DNA of 64,000 bases. It comes from CAVWUA01 sp963758025 (GTDB lineage Bacteria > Planctomycetota > Planctomycetia > Isosphaerales > Isosphaeraceae). Shown here in pieces: positions 22,882 to 33,048 of this stretch. The notes under the pieces were generated by a model. It was not told the origin of the DNA. It searched no databases and was given only the letters and a program-made list of their open reading frames with translations. The translations under genes and the position numbers were made by a program. Within the stretch, counting starts at the first letter, position 1. Every line of letters begins with the position of its first letter. Location: the NCBI GenBank assembly GCA_963758025.1, contig CAVWUA010000015.1, positions 62,001 to 126,000 of the forward strand, written 5' to 3'.

Positions 22882-24786
22882 ATGGAACCGGAATCAACGA
22901 CACGGCGGAACTTCCTCCAGGGGGGCACGGTGGCCGCCGCGGGGTTGCTCGGAGCCGCCGCCGCGGCCCGGGCGGCCCAGGACCCGACGCCCCCGCAAGG
23001 AGCCGCGCCGGATCAGCCCGAGACGGGACGGCCCGACATCCCGGCCGAAAAGCTCAAGACCAGCCAGCTTCGCGCCGACGAGGAGGCCGGCCCGGACGAC
23101 CCCCAGGCCTTCCCCCGCTTCCACTTCGGCCGCGGCGGGCCGGTCGGCAGCAAGTCGGATCGCGGCAAGCTCACCCGCGGCTTCCGCGAACCCGGCCTGC
23201 CCCCGGTGCCGGTCGTGGCGCCCGACCTCCAGAAGCTCCCCTGGAAATGGGTCAACGGCGCCAAGGAGTTCCACATCATCGCCGAGGTCGTCACCCGCGA
23301 GTTGCTCCCCGGCATGGACTTCTACTTCTGGGGCTTCAACGGCAGCATGCCCGGCCCCTTGATCGAGGCGAACCAGGGCGACCGCGTCCGGTTCGTCGTC
23401 CACAACCGCCTGCCCGAGGCCACGTCGATCCACTTCCACGGCCTGGAGCTGCCCAACCACATGGACGGCGTCGAGGGGCTCGTGCAGGCGCCGATCCCAC
23501 CGGGCAAGACGTTCGTCTATGAGTTCGACCTGCACCAGGACGGCACCTTCTTCTACCATTCCCACGGCGCCATGCAGGAGATCATGGGGATCGATCGGCA
23601 TGTTCGTCATCCACCCCCAGGAGACGCACGAGCCGGCCGTCGATCACGACTTCAGCCTGATCTTCCAGCAGTTCTCGATCCTGCCGCAGCAGAACATCCC
23701 CAACAGCATCGGCGGCCAGTTCAACTTCTTCACGATCAACGGCAGATCCGGCCCCTACACCACGCCGATGATCACCCGCCTGGGCAGCCGCGTCCGCTGC
23801 CGGCTGCTGAACTTCAGCCCGATGAACGTGCACGCGATCCACTTCCACGGCCACACGTTCTGGAACACCGGCACCGAAGGGGGCCGCATTCCCGAGACGG
23901 CGTGGATTCCCCGGAACACGATCAACATCAACATCGCGCAGGCCAACGACATCGAGTTCGTGGCGAACAACCCGGGCGACTGGATTTTCCACTGCCACGT
24001 CCTGATGCACATGATGAACCACATGGTCTCGCAGACCGGCCCGCTGGCCCTGCGGTCGGCCTCGACGGTCCAGCAATTGAGCCAGGGCCACCACGTCTCG
24101 GGCATCCACGCGATGCCCACGACCGGCGGCCTGGCCGGGGGCCATAGCCTGGGCCACGGCGGGCTGGCCGGCGGGCTCGGCGGCGGAGCGCACACCCAGA
24201 TGCAGACGATCCCGGGCGTCACGGGCCAGGCGGCGGGGCTGAACCGGGGGTCGCCGACGATCGGCGGGTCGCTGGGCCTGGGCAACGTGCTGGAAGGCGG
24301 CATCCTCTCCAGCCAGCGCGGGCTGCCGTCGGTCGAGGGGATGGCACCGGGATCGGCCGGACGGATCTCGGCGGCGGCCACGCCCTGGCCGACAAGTTCG
24401 GCCCGGCCCTCGGCCACGGTCTGGGCCGTGGGACCATGCCGGATCAGCCGAAACGCACCGGCCCGCCGATCGGCGGTAGTGAGGAGCTGGGCGGGATCGA
24501 CTACTACGACCCCCGCTGGCACGTCCCTGGCTTCCCGCAGGACATGATGAGCATGAAGGAATCGATGATGTCCGAGGAGGCGCTGAAGAAGATCACCAAG
24601 CCCGAGACCAACGGCATGCGCCACGACTGGTACATCGGCGTTCGGGCGATGATGACGGTCATCCGGGTCCTTCCGGACGACCTCTACGAGAAGGTCCTCC
24701 AGGGCGTGCCACTGCCCGACGGCGCCAGCGTCCCTGGCTCCGGCACCGACGAGGGGCTGCGGTTCGACGAGGACAACATGAAGTGA
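22882..24786 (+). CDS. Multicopper oxidase with Tat signal and Gly/His/Met-rich tail (two frameshifts)
   Basis: A periplasmic copper oxidase of about 635 residues. The N-terminus TTRRNFLQGG is a twin-arginine signal. All four copper motifs are visible: TSIHFHGLELPNHMDG, TFFYHSHGAMQE, VHAIHFHGHTFWNTG and DWIFHCHVLMHMMNHM; the last supplies Cys and Met for the type 1 site. The frame changes near 23590 (EIMGMIGMFVIHPQET) and again near 24355. Past the oxidase fold it has a Gly/His-rich linker (GGHSLGHGGLAGGLGGGAH) and a Met-rich tail (DMMSMKESMMSEEA) that may bind copper. Family role: oxidation of Cu(I) or of phenolic substrates; it fits copper resistance here. Confidence 0.88.
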
Positions 24787-24793
24787 GCCCGGG

Positions 24794-24832
24794 CGACGAC
24801 CCCGGCGAACCGATCGGCCCGCCGGGGTCGTC
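24794..24832. terminator. Bidirectional hairpin terminator
   Basis: GACGACCCCGGCG pairs with CGCCGGGGTCGTC around a 12-base loop. It sits exactly between the convergent multicopper oxidase and the minus-strand TolC gene, so it probably ends both transcripts. No T-run is obvious. Confidence 0.7.
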
Positions 24833-24862
24833 TCACGAACAGAGAAGCCGGCTGAGCGTCTC

Positions 24863-26574
24863 TCAGCGCGGCTGATGGATCGCGTTGATGTGGCCCAGGT
24901 CGCTCGGGCTGGACGGGTGGTCGAGGCCATCGACCATCAAGAGGCCCGCGATCTCGATCTCACGGTGTCGCAGTTCGAACAGGGCATTGACGTAGCCGAC
25001 CGAGAGCTCGACCCAGTTCCGCTGAGCGACCAGCACCTGTGCCCACGCCGCACGTTTCTTGCGGTAGCTCTCCTCAAGAAGCTGATACGCCTGCCGGGCC
25101 CTCGGCAGGGTCTCCTCGCGGAAGATCTGCACGGTGGCATAGGCCGTGTTGTACTGCGCATAAACGTCGGCCAGCCGGTTCTCCAGCGCGAGCTGGAGCC
25201 GCTCAACATTGGCCCGGGAGCGGAACAGATCGGACTGGGCTTCGAGGATCGTCCCCTGGTTCTTGTTCCAGACGGGCAGGTTCCAGCCGACCAGCACATT
25301 GGCGGCCGGCCGCTGCGCTCGTCCAGTTGTAGCCGACATCGCCGCGGATGAGGGTGTTGGGGATCGGCTCGACCTTCTCACGCATCACCGTCACCTCATC
25401 GCGGCGAATCTCGGCGACGGCGGCCTTGAGCTGCGGGTTGTACGTCAGGATGGCGTTGAGGGACTGGTCGTAATCGAGCAGCGGCGCGTCGGCCTCCAGC
25501 GGCCCCTCCAGGCGACGCATCTGGTCCCGCAACTCGGGCGCGCCGGCGACGGTAATCAGGTTGATCCAGGCGCGACGAAGCTGATTCCGCGCATGGATCA
25601 GGTCGATCCGGGCCTGCTGCTGCTGGATCTGGGCGGCCAGCAGGTCAGGCCGGTTCGCCTGGCCGACGTTGGCCATTTCCTCGGTCGTGCGCAGGCCGGC
25701 ATCGGCGATCTTGTAGAGCAACGCCCGGTAGTCGAGCAGCCGCTGGTGGGCGAGGTATTCCATGTAGCGGATGCGCACGCCGTTGAGCACCCGCATCTGC
25801 TGCCCGATGGCCAGCCAGTTGGCGGTCTCGGCCTCCCACTCGTACTTCCGCCGGCTGAGCCGCCGCTTGTTGGCGGCGGGGATTTCTTGCTGGAACCGGG
25901 CCCCTTGAAACTCGCCGGCCGTGCCTTCCAGGTTGATGACCGTCTGGATGTAGCCGATGAACGGGTTCGGCCAGAGCCCCGCCTGCCAGGCCCGCCCTCG
26001 CGAGATATTGACGATCCCGGCCGCGGCGCGGAGGGTGGGGTTGCGCTCCAGCGCCATCCGCTCGAACTCGGCCAGGCTCAGCGGGCCGGGAGGCCCGGTG
26101 GGGGAGGGGGGCGTCGGCGAGCCGGGCCGGTGCAGCATCTCCTCCTCACCCGGCCGCGACGGCGGGATCGCCATCGTCGGCTCGTCAGTGGGCGGGACGA
26201 CCGGCGGCGACGGTGCGGTCCAGGGGGCCAACGGCGGGGTCGCCGGCCCGGCCGGTTCGGGTCTTGGGCGGATCGGCGCCGGGTTCGTGTCCTCGAAGTC
26301 AGCCCCCGGAGGCCGTTCCGCCGCGGGGTCCTCCGGCAACACATAATCGGGCCGGCGGCGAAGGTCCACCGGGGGCCGAGGACCCTGGGCCGTCCGGAGC
26401 GCGGGGGCCGACGTCACCGGCAAGGGGGGCAGGGTCGGCCCCGCTCTCTCCCTGGGGCAGACGGACTCGTTGGACCGGCGCGGGGTCGTCGCCGCGAGCG
26501 ACCAGGGAGACACTGATGGCGAGTACCAGGCCAAGCAACGCCGGTCCTCCCCCTCCAAGGCTCCTCCCGTCCAT
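24863..26574 (-). CDS. Second TolC-type outer membrane efflux protein (two frameshifts)
   Basis: Minus strand, about 570 residues. The start at 26574 gives a signal peptide (GGGGPALLGLVLAISVSLVA). A very Pro-rich linker follows, then the outer-membrane-efflux core: SLAEFERMALERNPTLRAA, QAGLWPNPFIGYIQTVIN, FQQEIPAANKRRLSRRKYE and NLPVWNKNQGTILEAQSDL. Frame changes are needed near 26450, between the signal peptide and the Pro-rich linker, and near 25310 (after IRGDVGYNWT). The core is typical of CzcC-like proteins of heavy-metal export. It is divergent from the small gene at 26821 and convergent with the multicopper oxidase. It could serve a second efflux pump elsewhere. Confidence 0.83.
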
Positions 26575-26820
26575 GCCATCCTCCTCTCGCTCCGCTCCGA
26601 TTTCTCAGCTCCGATGAGGGACGTATCGACCATTCCCACTCTGCCGCTTGTGCCGATCCTGCCCGATTCGCGGGAGAATCCCGCGATGCGGAACTGGGCG
26701 TTACGACATCTTTCGCTGGTCCGTGCCTGTCCGGGTGCCGATGATGACGGAAGAGCGTGCCGAGTGTTCCGCAGCCGTGCCCATCGCCCGGCGGAACCCG
26801 TCGATCCCGAGGAGGAGGCC

Positions 26821-27194
26821 ATGAGCCGTACGAGGCCCCAGAGACGAGTCGCGGATCGGGTTGCTGGCGCTGGCCATTCCGGTTGCACTGGCCGGATGGA
26901 GCCAGGGCGGAGGGCCCGCACCACGGCGGCTGGGGGACCGATCTCGATCCCGGCTTCGCCCCCCATCGCGAGGCCTACGACGCGCCGATCCCCGGCTGGC
27001 GTCCCGGCCCGGAGTGCGGCCGCCACGGCCACGACAACGGCCCGCGCTGCGAGGGGCTGTTTCTCAACAGCCACTCCCCCTATGTCCGCACAGGGTTGTA
27101 CCGTTATCCCCTGTTCGGTTTCGGCGGCTACATCCCCGCCGGCCCGCACGACGACTGCCTGTACCGGACCGGCCAAGGTCCCCTGAAGCGCTGA
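26821..27194 (+). CDS. Small secreted protein of unknown function (two frameshifts)
   Basis: ATG at 26821 follows a strong GAGGAGGAGG-type ribosome site. Read across two single-base shifts it gives an Arg-rich start, a hydrophobic signal (IGLLALAIPVALAGW) and a mature part rich in Gly, Pro, His and Tyr (YRYPLFGFGGYIPAGPHDD) ending at 27194. No family is recognised. Three frames are needed within 370 bases, so the gene model is tentative. Confidence 0.5.
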
Positions 27195-27668
27195 GCGGAG
27201 CGGAGCGGATGGAAGACGCCCCGATCAACCTCCCCCGTGGCTCCCCAGTCCGGCCCGATCCACGATTTGCGGCCGACTCGCACTTCACCGAGCCGAGTGG
27301 ACGTCCTGCCGGCTGATCTGCACGGTGTTGTCGAAGCGCGGGTGATTTCGATGTGGCTTGAATCGCCGAGAAGCACAACCAACACCGTCGTTCAGCCGGC
27401 GGAACCCGACGAACTCGTCCATCAGGCATCCACAACTCGCCCCAGACGGAGCACCATCCTCTGAAACTCTGGAAGCTCGACCATCTATCGAGAGTTCGCG
27501 GGAAGACCTTACGTCAGATGACAGGCCACGACCTCGATTCTGATTTTTTGCTGATGTTCTTGCCTCCGTGTCCCCATTTTCGTTACAATCTCCATCGACG
27601 GTGACGGAGACGCTGAAATGGGGGATAACCAATCCCGTGACGCGACCAAATCACCGCAATAATTCAAA
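27195..27668. other. Non-coding gap before the tRNA
   Basis: This stretch contains overlapping short open frames on both strands, none with a ribosome site, a family motif or a consistent reading. The tRNA promoter must lie at its right end; I cannot place it with confidence. Confidence 0.4.
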
Positions 27669-27755
27669 GCCGAAGTGGCGGAATTGGCAGACGCGCTAGG
27701 TTCAGGTCCTAGTGGGCTAACCATGCCCGTGGAGGTTCAAGTCCTCTCTTCGGCA
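27669..27755 (+). tRNA. tRNA-Leu (anticodon CAG)
   Basis: An 87-nt class II tRNA. The acceptor stem GCCGAAG pairs with CTTCGGC and is followed by a single A. The anticodon arm CTAGG-TTCAGGT-CCTAG gives anticodon CAG. A long variable arm (TGGGCTAACCATGCCC) and a T arm with GGTTCAAGTCC are present. An integrase gene follows 130 bp downstream, so the 3' end of this tRNA is the likely attachment site of the island. Confidence 0.95.
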
Positions 27756-27763
27756 TTGTAAGG

Positions 27764-27796
27764 AAAGGGGTTACGTCGACGAGGCGTGACCCCTTT
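27764..27796 (+). terminator. Hairpin after tRNA-Leu
   Basis: AAAGGGGTTACG pairs with CGTGACCCCTTT (one mismatch) around a short loop, immediately 3' of the tRNA. It is a probable tRNA terminator, although no long T-run follows. Confidence 0.55.
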
Positions 27797-27884
27797 CGCG
27801 TGCTTCCAGTGAAAAATGGGAGCAAATTGGGAGCAACATCGGTCTCACGTTGCGTTCGCGTTGCCCTGCTGGGAGAATCATCCC

Positions 27885-29131
27885 ATGGGCTGGGTCGAGC
27901 GACGCGGTAAAAAATTCCGGCTCTCGTTTCGCTACGGCGGCCGGCTGTTCCGCCACTCCCTCGGCACCTCAAGCGAGAAGGTGGCGGATGAGAGCCTCGC
28001 GCTCGTGGAGCGGAACCTTCGCCTCCTCGAAGAGGGCATCCTGGAGTTACCCCCCGGCGCGGACCTGCCGCTGTTCCTCCTGTCCGGCGGCAAGCGCACG
28101 GCGAGGCCCGAGATCGCGGAACCGCTGGCCCTCGGCTCGCTCGTCGAGCGGTATCTGACCGCACAGGAGGCGGCCCAGGAGAGCAACTCCCTCTACACGG
28201 CACGCATTCATGCAAAGCATCTGGAGGAGACGCTCGGTCCGGGTTTCCCGATCCAGACCCTCATCACCGCCGACCTGCAGCGACACATCGAACGGAGGGC
28301 AAGAATGACGGGGCGGCACGGGCGACCGCTGAGCCCGGCCACGATCCGCAAGGAGATCGCCACCCTCTCGTGCCTCTGGTCCTGGGCACAGCGCATGGGC
28401 CACCTGACCGGCAGCTTCCCGAACCAGGGGTTGGTGTACCCGAAGATGTCGGAGAAGCCACCGTTCCAGACCCGCACGGAGATTGAGCGGCAGCTGGAGC
28501 GGGGCGGCCTGACGAAGGCCGAGCAACAGGAACTCTGGGACAGCCTGTTCCTGACGTTGCCCGAGGTCGCGGAACTGCTGGCGTACGTGAAGGAGCACGC
28601 CCGGCACGGCTGGATCTATCCGATGTTCTGCGTCGCGGCCCATACCGGGGCCCGCCGCTCCGAAATCCTCCGGTCGCGAATCGACGACTTCGACTTCGGC
28701 TCGGGGACGATGGTGATCCGCGAAAAGAAGCGGTCCAAGGGGACGCGGACGACGCGGCGAGTGCCGCTCTCCGACTTCCTGGCGAACGTCATGAGGGAGT
28801 GGTTCGCCGCCCATCCCGGCGGGATGTACGCGATCTGCCAGGAGCTCGAGGTTTTCCGCAGCCGGAAGGAGAGGACGGAGTACGCGGCGGTGACGGTCGA
28901 CGAGTCCAACGATCATTTCGCCCGGACCCTGGCGGGCGGCCGATGGGTGGTGCTCCCCGGCTGGCATTGCCTGCGGCACTCCTTCGCCTCGAATTCGCGG
29001 CCCGCGGCGTCGATCAGAGGATCATCAACGACTGGCTGGGGCACCAGACGGAGGAGATGGTCAAACGCTATCGACACCTGCTGCACGATGTCTCAAGTCA
29101 GGCCATGCGCTCGGTGTTCGAGGGGGAGTAG
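27885..29131 (+). CDS. Tyrosine recombinase/integrase of the genomic island (frameshift near 28996)
   Basis: A site-specific recombinase of about 415 residues. The start at 27885 gives MGWVERRGKKFRLSFRYGG, an Arm-binding-type N-terminus. A SAM-like core-binding domain follows (about residues 85-180). The catalytic motifs are AAHTGARRSEILRSRIDDF (first Arg), LPGWHCLRHSFAS (H-x-x-R) and DWLGHQTEEMVKRYRHLL (His and the nucleophilic Tyr). A missing C near 28996 separates the H-x-x-R box from the Tyr box; if real, the enzyme would be dead. It lies 130 bp from tRNA-Leu, the classic position for an island integrase. The last 39 bases overlap the convergent HTH gene. Confidence 0.88.
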
Positions 29132-29382
29132 TCCCTCGTTACGGACACGGGTCAGCTCGGCGTGGGCGATCATCCACTCGGCCGACTTGCCCCGCCGGTA
29201 GCCGCGCTTCTCCGCCCGGATGCGGCCGTGGCGGCACCACTCGCGCACAGTGAAGCTGGCTCGTCCGAGGATGGCTGCCGCTTCATCGGTGGAATACCTT
29301 CCTTAATGGATTTCTGGTCCAGGAGCAGTCGCTCGATCCGCTCCAGCCGCTCGATCAGGGTGATGATCTCATCTGCGGACAT
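29093..29382 (-). CDS. Excisionase-like helix-turn-helix protein (frameshift near 29300)
   Basis: Minus strand, about 96 residues. A GGAGG site precedes the ATG at 29382: MSADEIITLIERLERIERLL (helical), then, after a one-base shift, RYSTDEAAAILGRASFTVRE and WCRHGRIRAEKR with GKSAEWMIAHAEL. This is the MerR/excisionase-type HTH common on planctomycete islands and plasmids. It probably controls integrase directionality or island expression. It converges on and overlaps the integrase 3' end. Confidence 0.75.
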
Positions 29383-29707
29383 GTCGATCCTCCAGGGGAG
29401 AGGGCGATTCCTGCATAGAACGGCATCCTTACGATCCACTACCCTTAGCCGAGTTCGATGTCGTGCCGTAGCCTGTATCACTAGAAGAATTCCCACGCGC
29501 TCGCTCGACGGCCGTGATCGCCTTCGGCATCGGGTATCTCCTGCTCGGGATGACCGATGGCCTGAGCGGCCTCCGTTGGCCTGATCAACAAAACCATCAT
29601 CTCGTAGATCCCGGTGGCCGCGACGTTCCACTTCTTCAACCACACGCGGCGGAACGCCGGGCGGCGCGGTGCGATCCGCACCGCGCCGATCCCGGCCCGA
29701 CCGCAGC
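29383..29707. other. Unassigned stretch between small island genes
   Basis: Open frames exist on both strands; the minus one includes FRRVWLKKWNVAATGIYEMM. No ribosome site, full-length frame or family match could be supported. It may hold a frameshifted small gene read on the minus strand like its neighbours. Confidence 0.3.
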
Positions 29708-29899
29708 TCACGTCGCACGGGGCTCGACAGGCCGGCCGTGAGCACCGCCGGCCTGACACTTCAGCCGAAGCATCCGCTTCAAATCGTTGAAGCAGAAAAA
29801 TCCGGTGAAGGAACGATCCTGCGTTTCCACCTCCACGCCCTCCTTTGCCTTCTGACACCAGGTACAGGTGGCTTCGCCGTACCCCCTGATCGTCACCAT
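29708..29899 (-). CDS. Small zinc-ribbon-like CxxC protein
   Basis: A 63-residue minus-strand protein with a strong GGAGG site before the ATG at 29899. It reads MVTIRGYGEATCTWCQKAKE, then TQDRSFTGFFCFNDLKRML: a CxxC pair with a later Cys in a short beta-rich domain. Similar CTWC-type small proteins are frequent on planctomycete mobile regions. The function is unknown. Confidence 0.65.
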   Translation of the reverse strand: MVTIRGYGEATCTWCQKAKEGVEVETQDRSFTGFFCFNDLKRMLRLKCQAGGAHGRPVEPRAT

Positions 29900-29913
29900 G
29901 AGCCACCTCCTCC

Positions 29914-30090
29914 TCAGTTGAGCCGGACCGCGTCCCGGATCAGGGAACGCACGTCCAGCGTGACCACGATCCACTTGTTGACCTTCGGGTTGTCCAGAAT
30001 GAGGCGGTACGTGCCGTCCTCGTCCTTCCACACGCTCACGACGAGGTTCGTCAGCGGGCCGTGCATCCCTTCCACTTCCAGCACGTCCAT
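29914..30090 (-). CDS. Small island protein of unknown function
   Basis: A 58-residue protein beginning MDVLEVEGMHGPLTNLVV and ending SLIRDAVRLN. Its ATG at 30090 overlaps the stop of the prim-pol gene (TGATG) and a GGAAAGGAG ribosome site precedes it, so it is translated as part of that operon. It appears to be a small beta-rich domain; no family is recognised. Confidence 0.6.
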   Translation of the reverse strand: MDVLEVEGMHGPLTNLVVSVWKDEDGTYRLILDNPKVNKWIVVTLDVRSLIRDAVRLN

Positions 30091-30692
30091 CACGGCTCCT
30101 TTCCACGATCGAAGACATCTTTCAGCTTGTGAGCGAGCTCCGCCTCGCTCCACGGCGGCCGGGGACGCCTCGTTCCACGTCCGCAGCCAGGGCATCGCCT
30201 CCTCCCATGAAACGCCGGCATCGACGAGCCGGCAGGCGACCTTGAAGCACCCGTTCGACCCGTGCTCACCCTGCACGGACGGGACGCCCATGATCCAGCG
30301 CGTCACATCGCGGATCGGGCCGACGGCCACGCGATCCGGATGGAGAGGCGGGGTTTTCGGCTTCGGTCTGGGCTCTTCGCGAATCAGCCCGACCGGAAAC
30401 TCCGGCAGCGTCTCCGGCGGCACGACCTCGCCGATCCAACGCCAGCGGAGGCCGTGTTCCTGGCTCCAGCTCGGGCTCGCCAGCAACAGAGAGGGGCCGG
30501 ACTGCACGTCCAGGCCGAGGCCCAGGACATCGTGGCGGATCGGCGGCGGCACCGCGGGCGATCTGTAGTAGTGGTGGATGCCGCCGCGTGGGGTCGCGGC
30601 GGTCATCGGCGACGGCGGGACGCGCTCGGCCACCCAGGCGGCGGCCTCCGCGGTATCGCAGTCAAGCACCACCACGCCGGACTTGCCGGCGT

Positions 30693-32221
30693 GGGTAGGC
30701 GTCTCGATTGTGGGTGGGAAATTTCGTACAACAGTGGTCTCCGATGTGTCCGCTCGGATTTCGTTGCCATCCGTTCACGGAGGGCTGCCATGTCTCGACT
30801 CCCGTTGTCCCCGCAGCAGGCTGAACTCTCCGACCGCATCTTCCAGACCCTTCGCCAGGCCGCCGAGGCCGACCTTCGGTCCCTCGCCGACCTGCTCGCC
30901 TCCAAGGAGGATCGCCAACTCCTCGGGGAAGACCGAATTCGAGGTCCGCGACCTCGTCCATCGCATCGGTGCCAAGGCCCTCGAGACCGCTCTGGACGAG
31001 CGGAAAAAGGGGGGTACCAGGGGTCCAGCATGACCTGCCCGCATTGCCACGAGTCGGCCCGCTTCGTCGAGTATCGGCCCAAGACGGTCCAGAGCCTGGT
31101 GGGGACCTTCTCCCTGGAGCGGGGCTACTACCACTGCCGATCCTGCGGCAAGGGGACGGTCCCCTGGGATGAGGCCCTCGGGCTGTCGCCCCGGGCGCTG
31201 ACCCGGGGCCCGCGAACTGGTCTGCATCGCCGGCGCGGTCGACAGCTTCGCCGAGGCCGCCGACGTGGTGCTCAGGAAGCTCGCCGGGTTGCGTGCCTCG
31301 GAATCGACGGTGGAGCGGACCAGCGAGGCGGTCGGCGACGACATCGGCCGGCGACAGGCCGCCGGCGAGACCTTCGGGGCGGCCGGCCCGTGGGCCTGGC
31401 ACAAGGACGCCGAGGGGGTGACCTGTGCCTACGTCTCGCTCGACCTGACCGGGTTGGGGATGCAGGGCCCCGAGGGCGCCGCGGCGGACGGCCGCATGGC
31501 GGCGGTCGGGATGATCTACAACCCGGTGCCGGAGGACCCGGCCCGGTGGGCCCGGCCGCCCGGCCGCACGCCGCAGTTCCAGGCGCGTTACGTGGCCGGA
31601 CTGGAGGGCCAGGCGTCGCTGGCCGAGCCGATGCGGCGGCAAGCGGCCCAGGTGGGCATGGACCAGGCCGAGCGCTGGATCGCGTTGTCGGACGCCGGGG
31701 CCGGGGTGGAGGACCTGCTGCGGGTGAACTTCGGCCGCGTCGAGGCGGTGATCCTCGACTTCTACCACGTCGCGGAGCATCTCGGCGACCTGGGCCGGGC
31801 GCTCTACCCGGCCGACGAATCGGCCCGGGAGGAGTGGTGGGGGCGGTGGCGTCATCGGCTGAAGCACGACGGCGGTGAGGCGGTGCTGGACGACTGCGGG
31901 CGCTTCCCCCGGACGGCCGCGAGTCGGTGCGGAGGGTCCACGGCGAGGTGGTGGGTTACTTCGAGAATCACGTGCATCGGATGGACTATCCGGCGTATCG
32001 GGCCAAGGGCTGGGCGATCGGCTCCGGCCCGATCGAGTCGGCGTGCAAGACGGTCATCGGCAAGCGGATGAAGAACGGGGGCATGCGCTGGGGCGAAGAC
32101 GGAGCCGACGGCATGTGCCACCTCCGCGCCCTGTTCGCCAGCGGAGAAGATCAGTGGGACGCCTACTGGCATCCCAGCCGAAACTGAACAGACGGTACAC
32201 CCACAGAAGTGCTACCTACCC
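30693..32221 (+). mobile_element. ISKra4-type insertion sequence
   Basis: A 1,529-bp element with imperfect inverted ends, both starting GGGTAGG and sharing TGTGGGTG about 16 bases in. It is flanked by 9-bp direct repeats TGCCGGCGT (30684-30692 and 32222-32230). It is inserted in the prim-pol gene and carries one transposase gene on the plus strand. Confidence 0.88.
30790..32187 (+). CDS. ISKra4 family transposase (at least four frameshifts)
   Basis: It starts MSRLPLSPQQAELSDRIFQT. A zinc-ribbon region follows (MTCPHCHESARFVEYRPKTV and YYHCRSCGKGTVPWD), then the RNase H-like core (SFAEAADVVLRKLAGLRAS; AWHKDAEGVTCAYVSLDLTG; VEAVILDFYHVAEHLGDLG) and the family C-terminus (GWAIGSGPIESACKTVIGKR). 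The frame changes near 30929, 31010 (at an A5G6 run), 31207 and 31912. DDE-type cut-and-paste transposition is the family function. The copy is unlikely to be active as read. Confidence 0.85.
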
Positions 32222-32415
32222 TGCCGGCGTGGATGGCGATGTTGATCCACATCGGGAACCGATCGAACCAGGCGTCGATCCGCCGGGGCGAGCACGCCGA
32301 GTCCTTCCACTTGATGAGGGGCCGCTTCCCGCCGTACGCGCACGGCACGAGGTGGTAGCCGAGCGCGGAGAGCTCATGAGCCGTCTGATAGGTTTCGAGG
32401 ACGCTGTAGGTCTCT

Positions 32416-32703
32416 TTACGCATGGGGTGATTGGGTAAGGGTGTCGGTTGAATTGGCGATGGCCGATAGGGCCTTCTCTCGCGCCTCCTGTTCTCCCTCC
32501 GTCAGCCCGATGCCGTTCGCCAGGTCCATGTCCACGGTCTGTTCCAGAAGGAAGTTCAGGGCTTCGAGCAACGCCGGTTGAGACGTGTAGCGGGCGTACT
32601 CACAGGCATCGCACTCGCCGGCGCGGAACACGCCGTTGTTGAAGAATTCCACGATCTCCGAACCGCAGGTGCGGCAGGGTTTTCCGGGTTTGCCTTTGCT
32701 CAT
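32416..32703 (-). CDS. Small zinc-ribbon protein
   Basis: A 95-residue minus-strand protein. I choose the ATG at 32703 (MSKGKPGKPCRTCGSEIVEF) rather than the upstream TTG. The paired motifs CRTCG and CDACEY, spaced about 25 residues apart, look like a zinc ribbon. A helical tail follows (ALLEALNFLLEQTV). The next gene, prim-pol, starts 7 bp after the boundary and overlaps slightly. The role is unknown. Confidence 0.6.
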   Translation of the reverse strand: MSKGKPGKPCRTCGSEIVEFFNNGVFRAGECDACEYARYTSQPALLEALNFLLEQTVDMDLANGIGLTEGEQEAREKALSAIANSTDTLTQSPHA

Positions 32704-32737
32704 GATGAGGTTGGGAATGGGATAAAGTTGTACAAAA

Positions 32738-33019
32738 CTATTGCTCAATTAGCAGGATGGCGACCGAATGCCGATTCGAGCCGAGCATCCGGCACATCTC
32801 GTCGGCGGTCTCGCGTTTGTCGGTGACCATCTCCCGGCTCACGGGCTTGCCGGTCTCGTTGTCGATCAGGATGAACTTCGTCTCGAAGAGCTGGTCGAAG
32901 GTCGCGTTGAGTCGCGGCAGCAGCTCCTTGCAGAGGTCCGCGACGTAGTTGGGTGCGAGCACGCCGAGGATCTCCTGGACGGCTTCGGTGAACAGGTCGT
33001 TTTCGCATAAGTAAAACAT
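32738..33019 (-). CDS. Island protein of unknown function
   Basis: A 93-residue minus-strand protein starting MFYLCENDLFTEAVQEILGV at 33019. The middle (LCKELLPRLNATFDQLFETK) is helical and the end (ADEMCRMLGSNRHSVAILLI) is compact. No family is recognised. It has the same orientation and close spacing as the other island genes. Confidence 0.55.
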   Translation of the reverse strand: MFYLCENDLFTEAVQEILGVLAPNYVADLCKELLPRLNATFDQLFETKFILIDNETGKPVSREMVTDKRETADEMCRMLGSNRHSVAILLIEQ

Positions 33020-33048
33020 GATTGATTTGGGAAATGATGGATAAAGAA

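Larger units (their letters stand above)
30090..32423 (-). pseudogene. Bifunctional primase/polymerase (prim-pol) gene split by an ISKra4-type element
   Basis: The 5' part is 32423-32222 (HELSALGYHLVPCAYGGKRP, WKDSACSPRRIDAWFDRFP, NIAIHAGK) and the 3' part is 30692-30090 (GVVVLDCDTAEAAAWVAERV, PRGGIHHYYRSP, GLDVQSGPSLLLASPS). The features match archaeo-eukaryotic prim-pol domains (PF09250-like), with acidic LDCD and the GGxHHYY region. Removing the element and one 9-bp target duplication (TGCCGGCGT) restores a continuous frame through INIAIHAGKSGVVVLDCD. Another one-base shift near 30160 precedes the tail (WSEAELAHKLKDVFDRGKEP). It is probably the replication protein of the island, now inactivated. 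Confidence 0.78.

Noticed and set aside
27128..27385. Minus-strand open frame before the tRNA
   Set aside because: No start signal, mixed composition and overlap with the end of the small secreted gene.
29481..29906. Minus-strand open frame of 141 residues
   Set aside because: It overlaps the better supported CxxC gene in another frame, with no ribosome site or recognisable domain.
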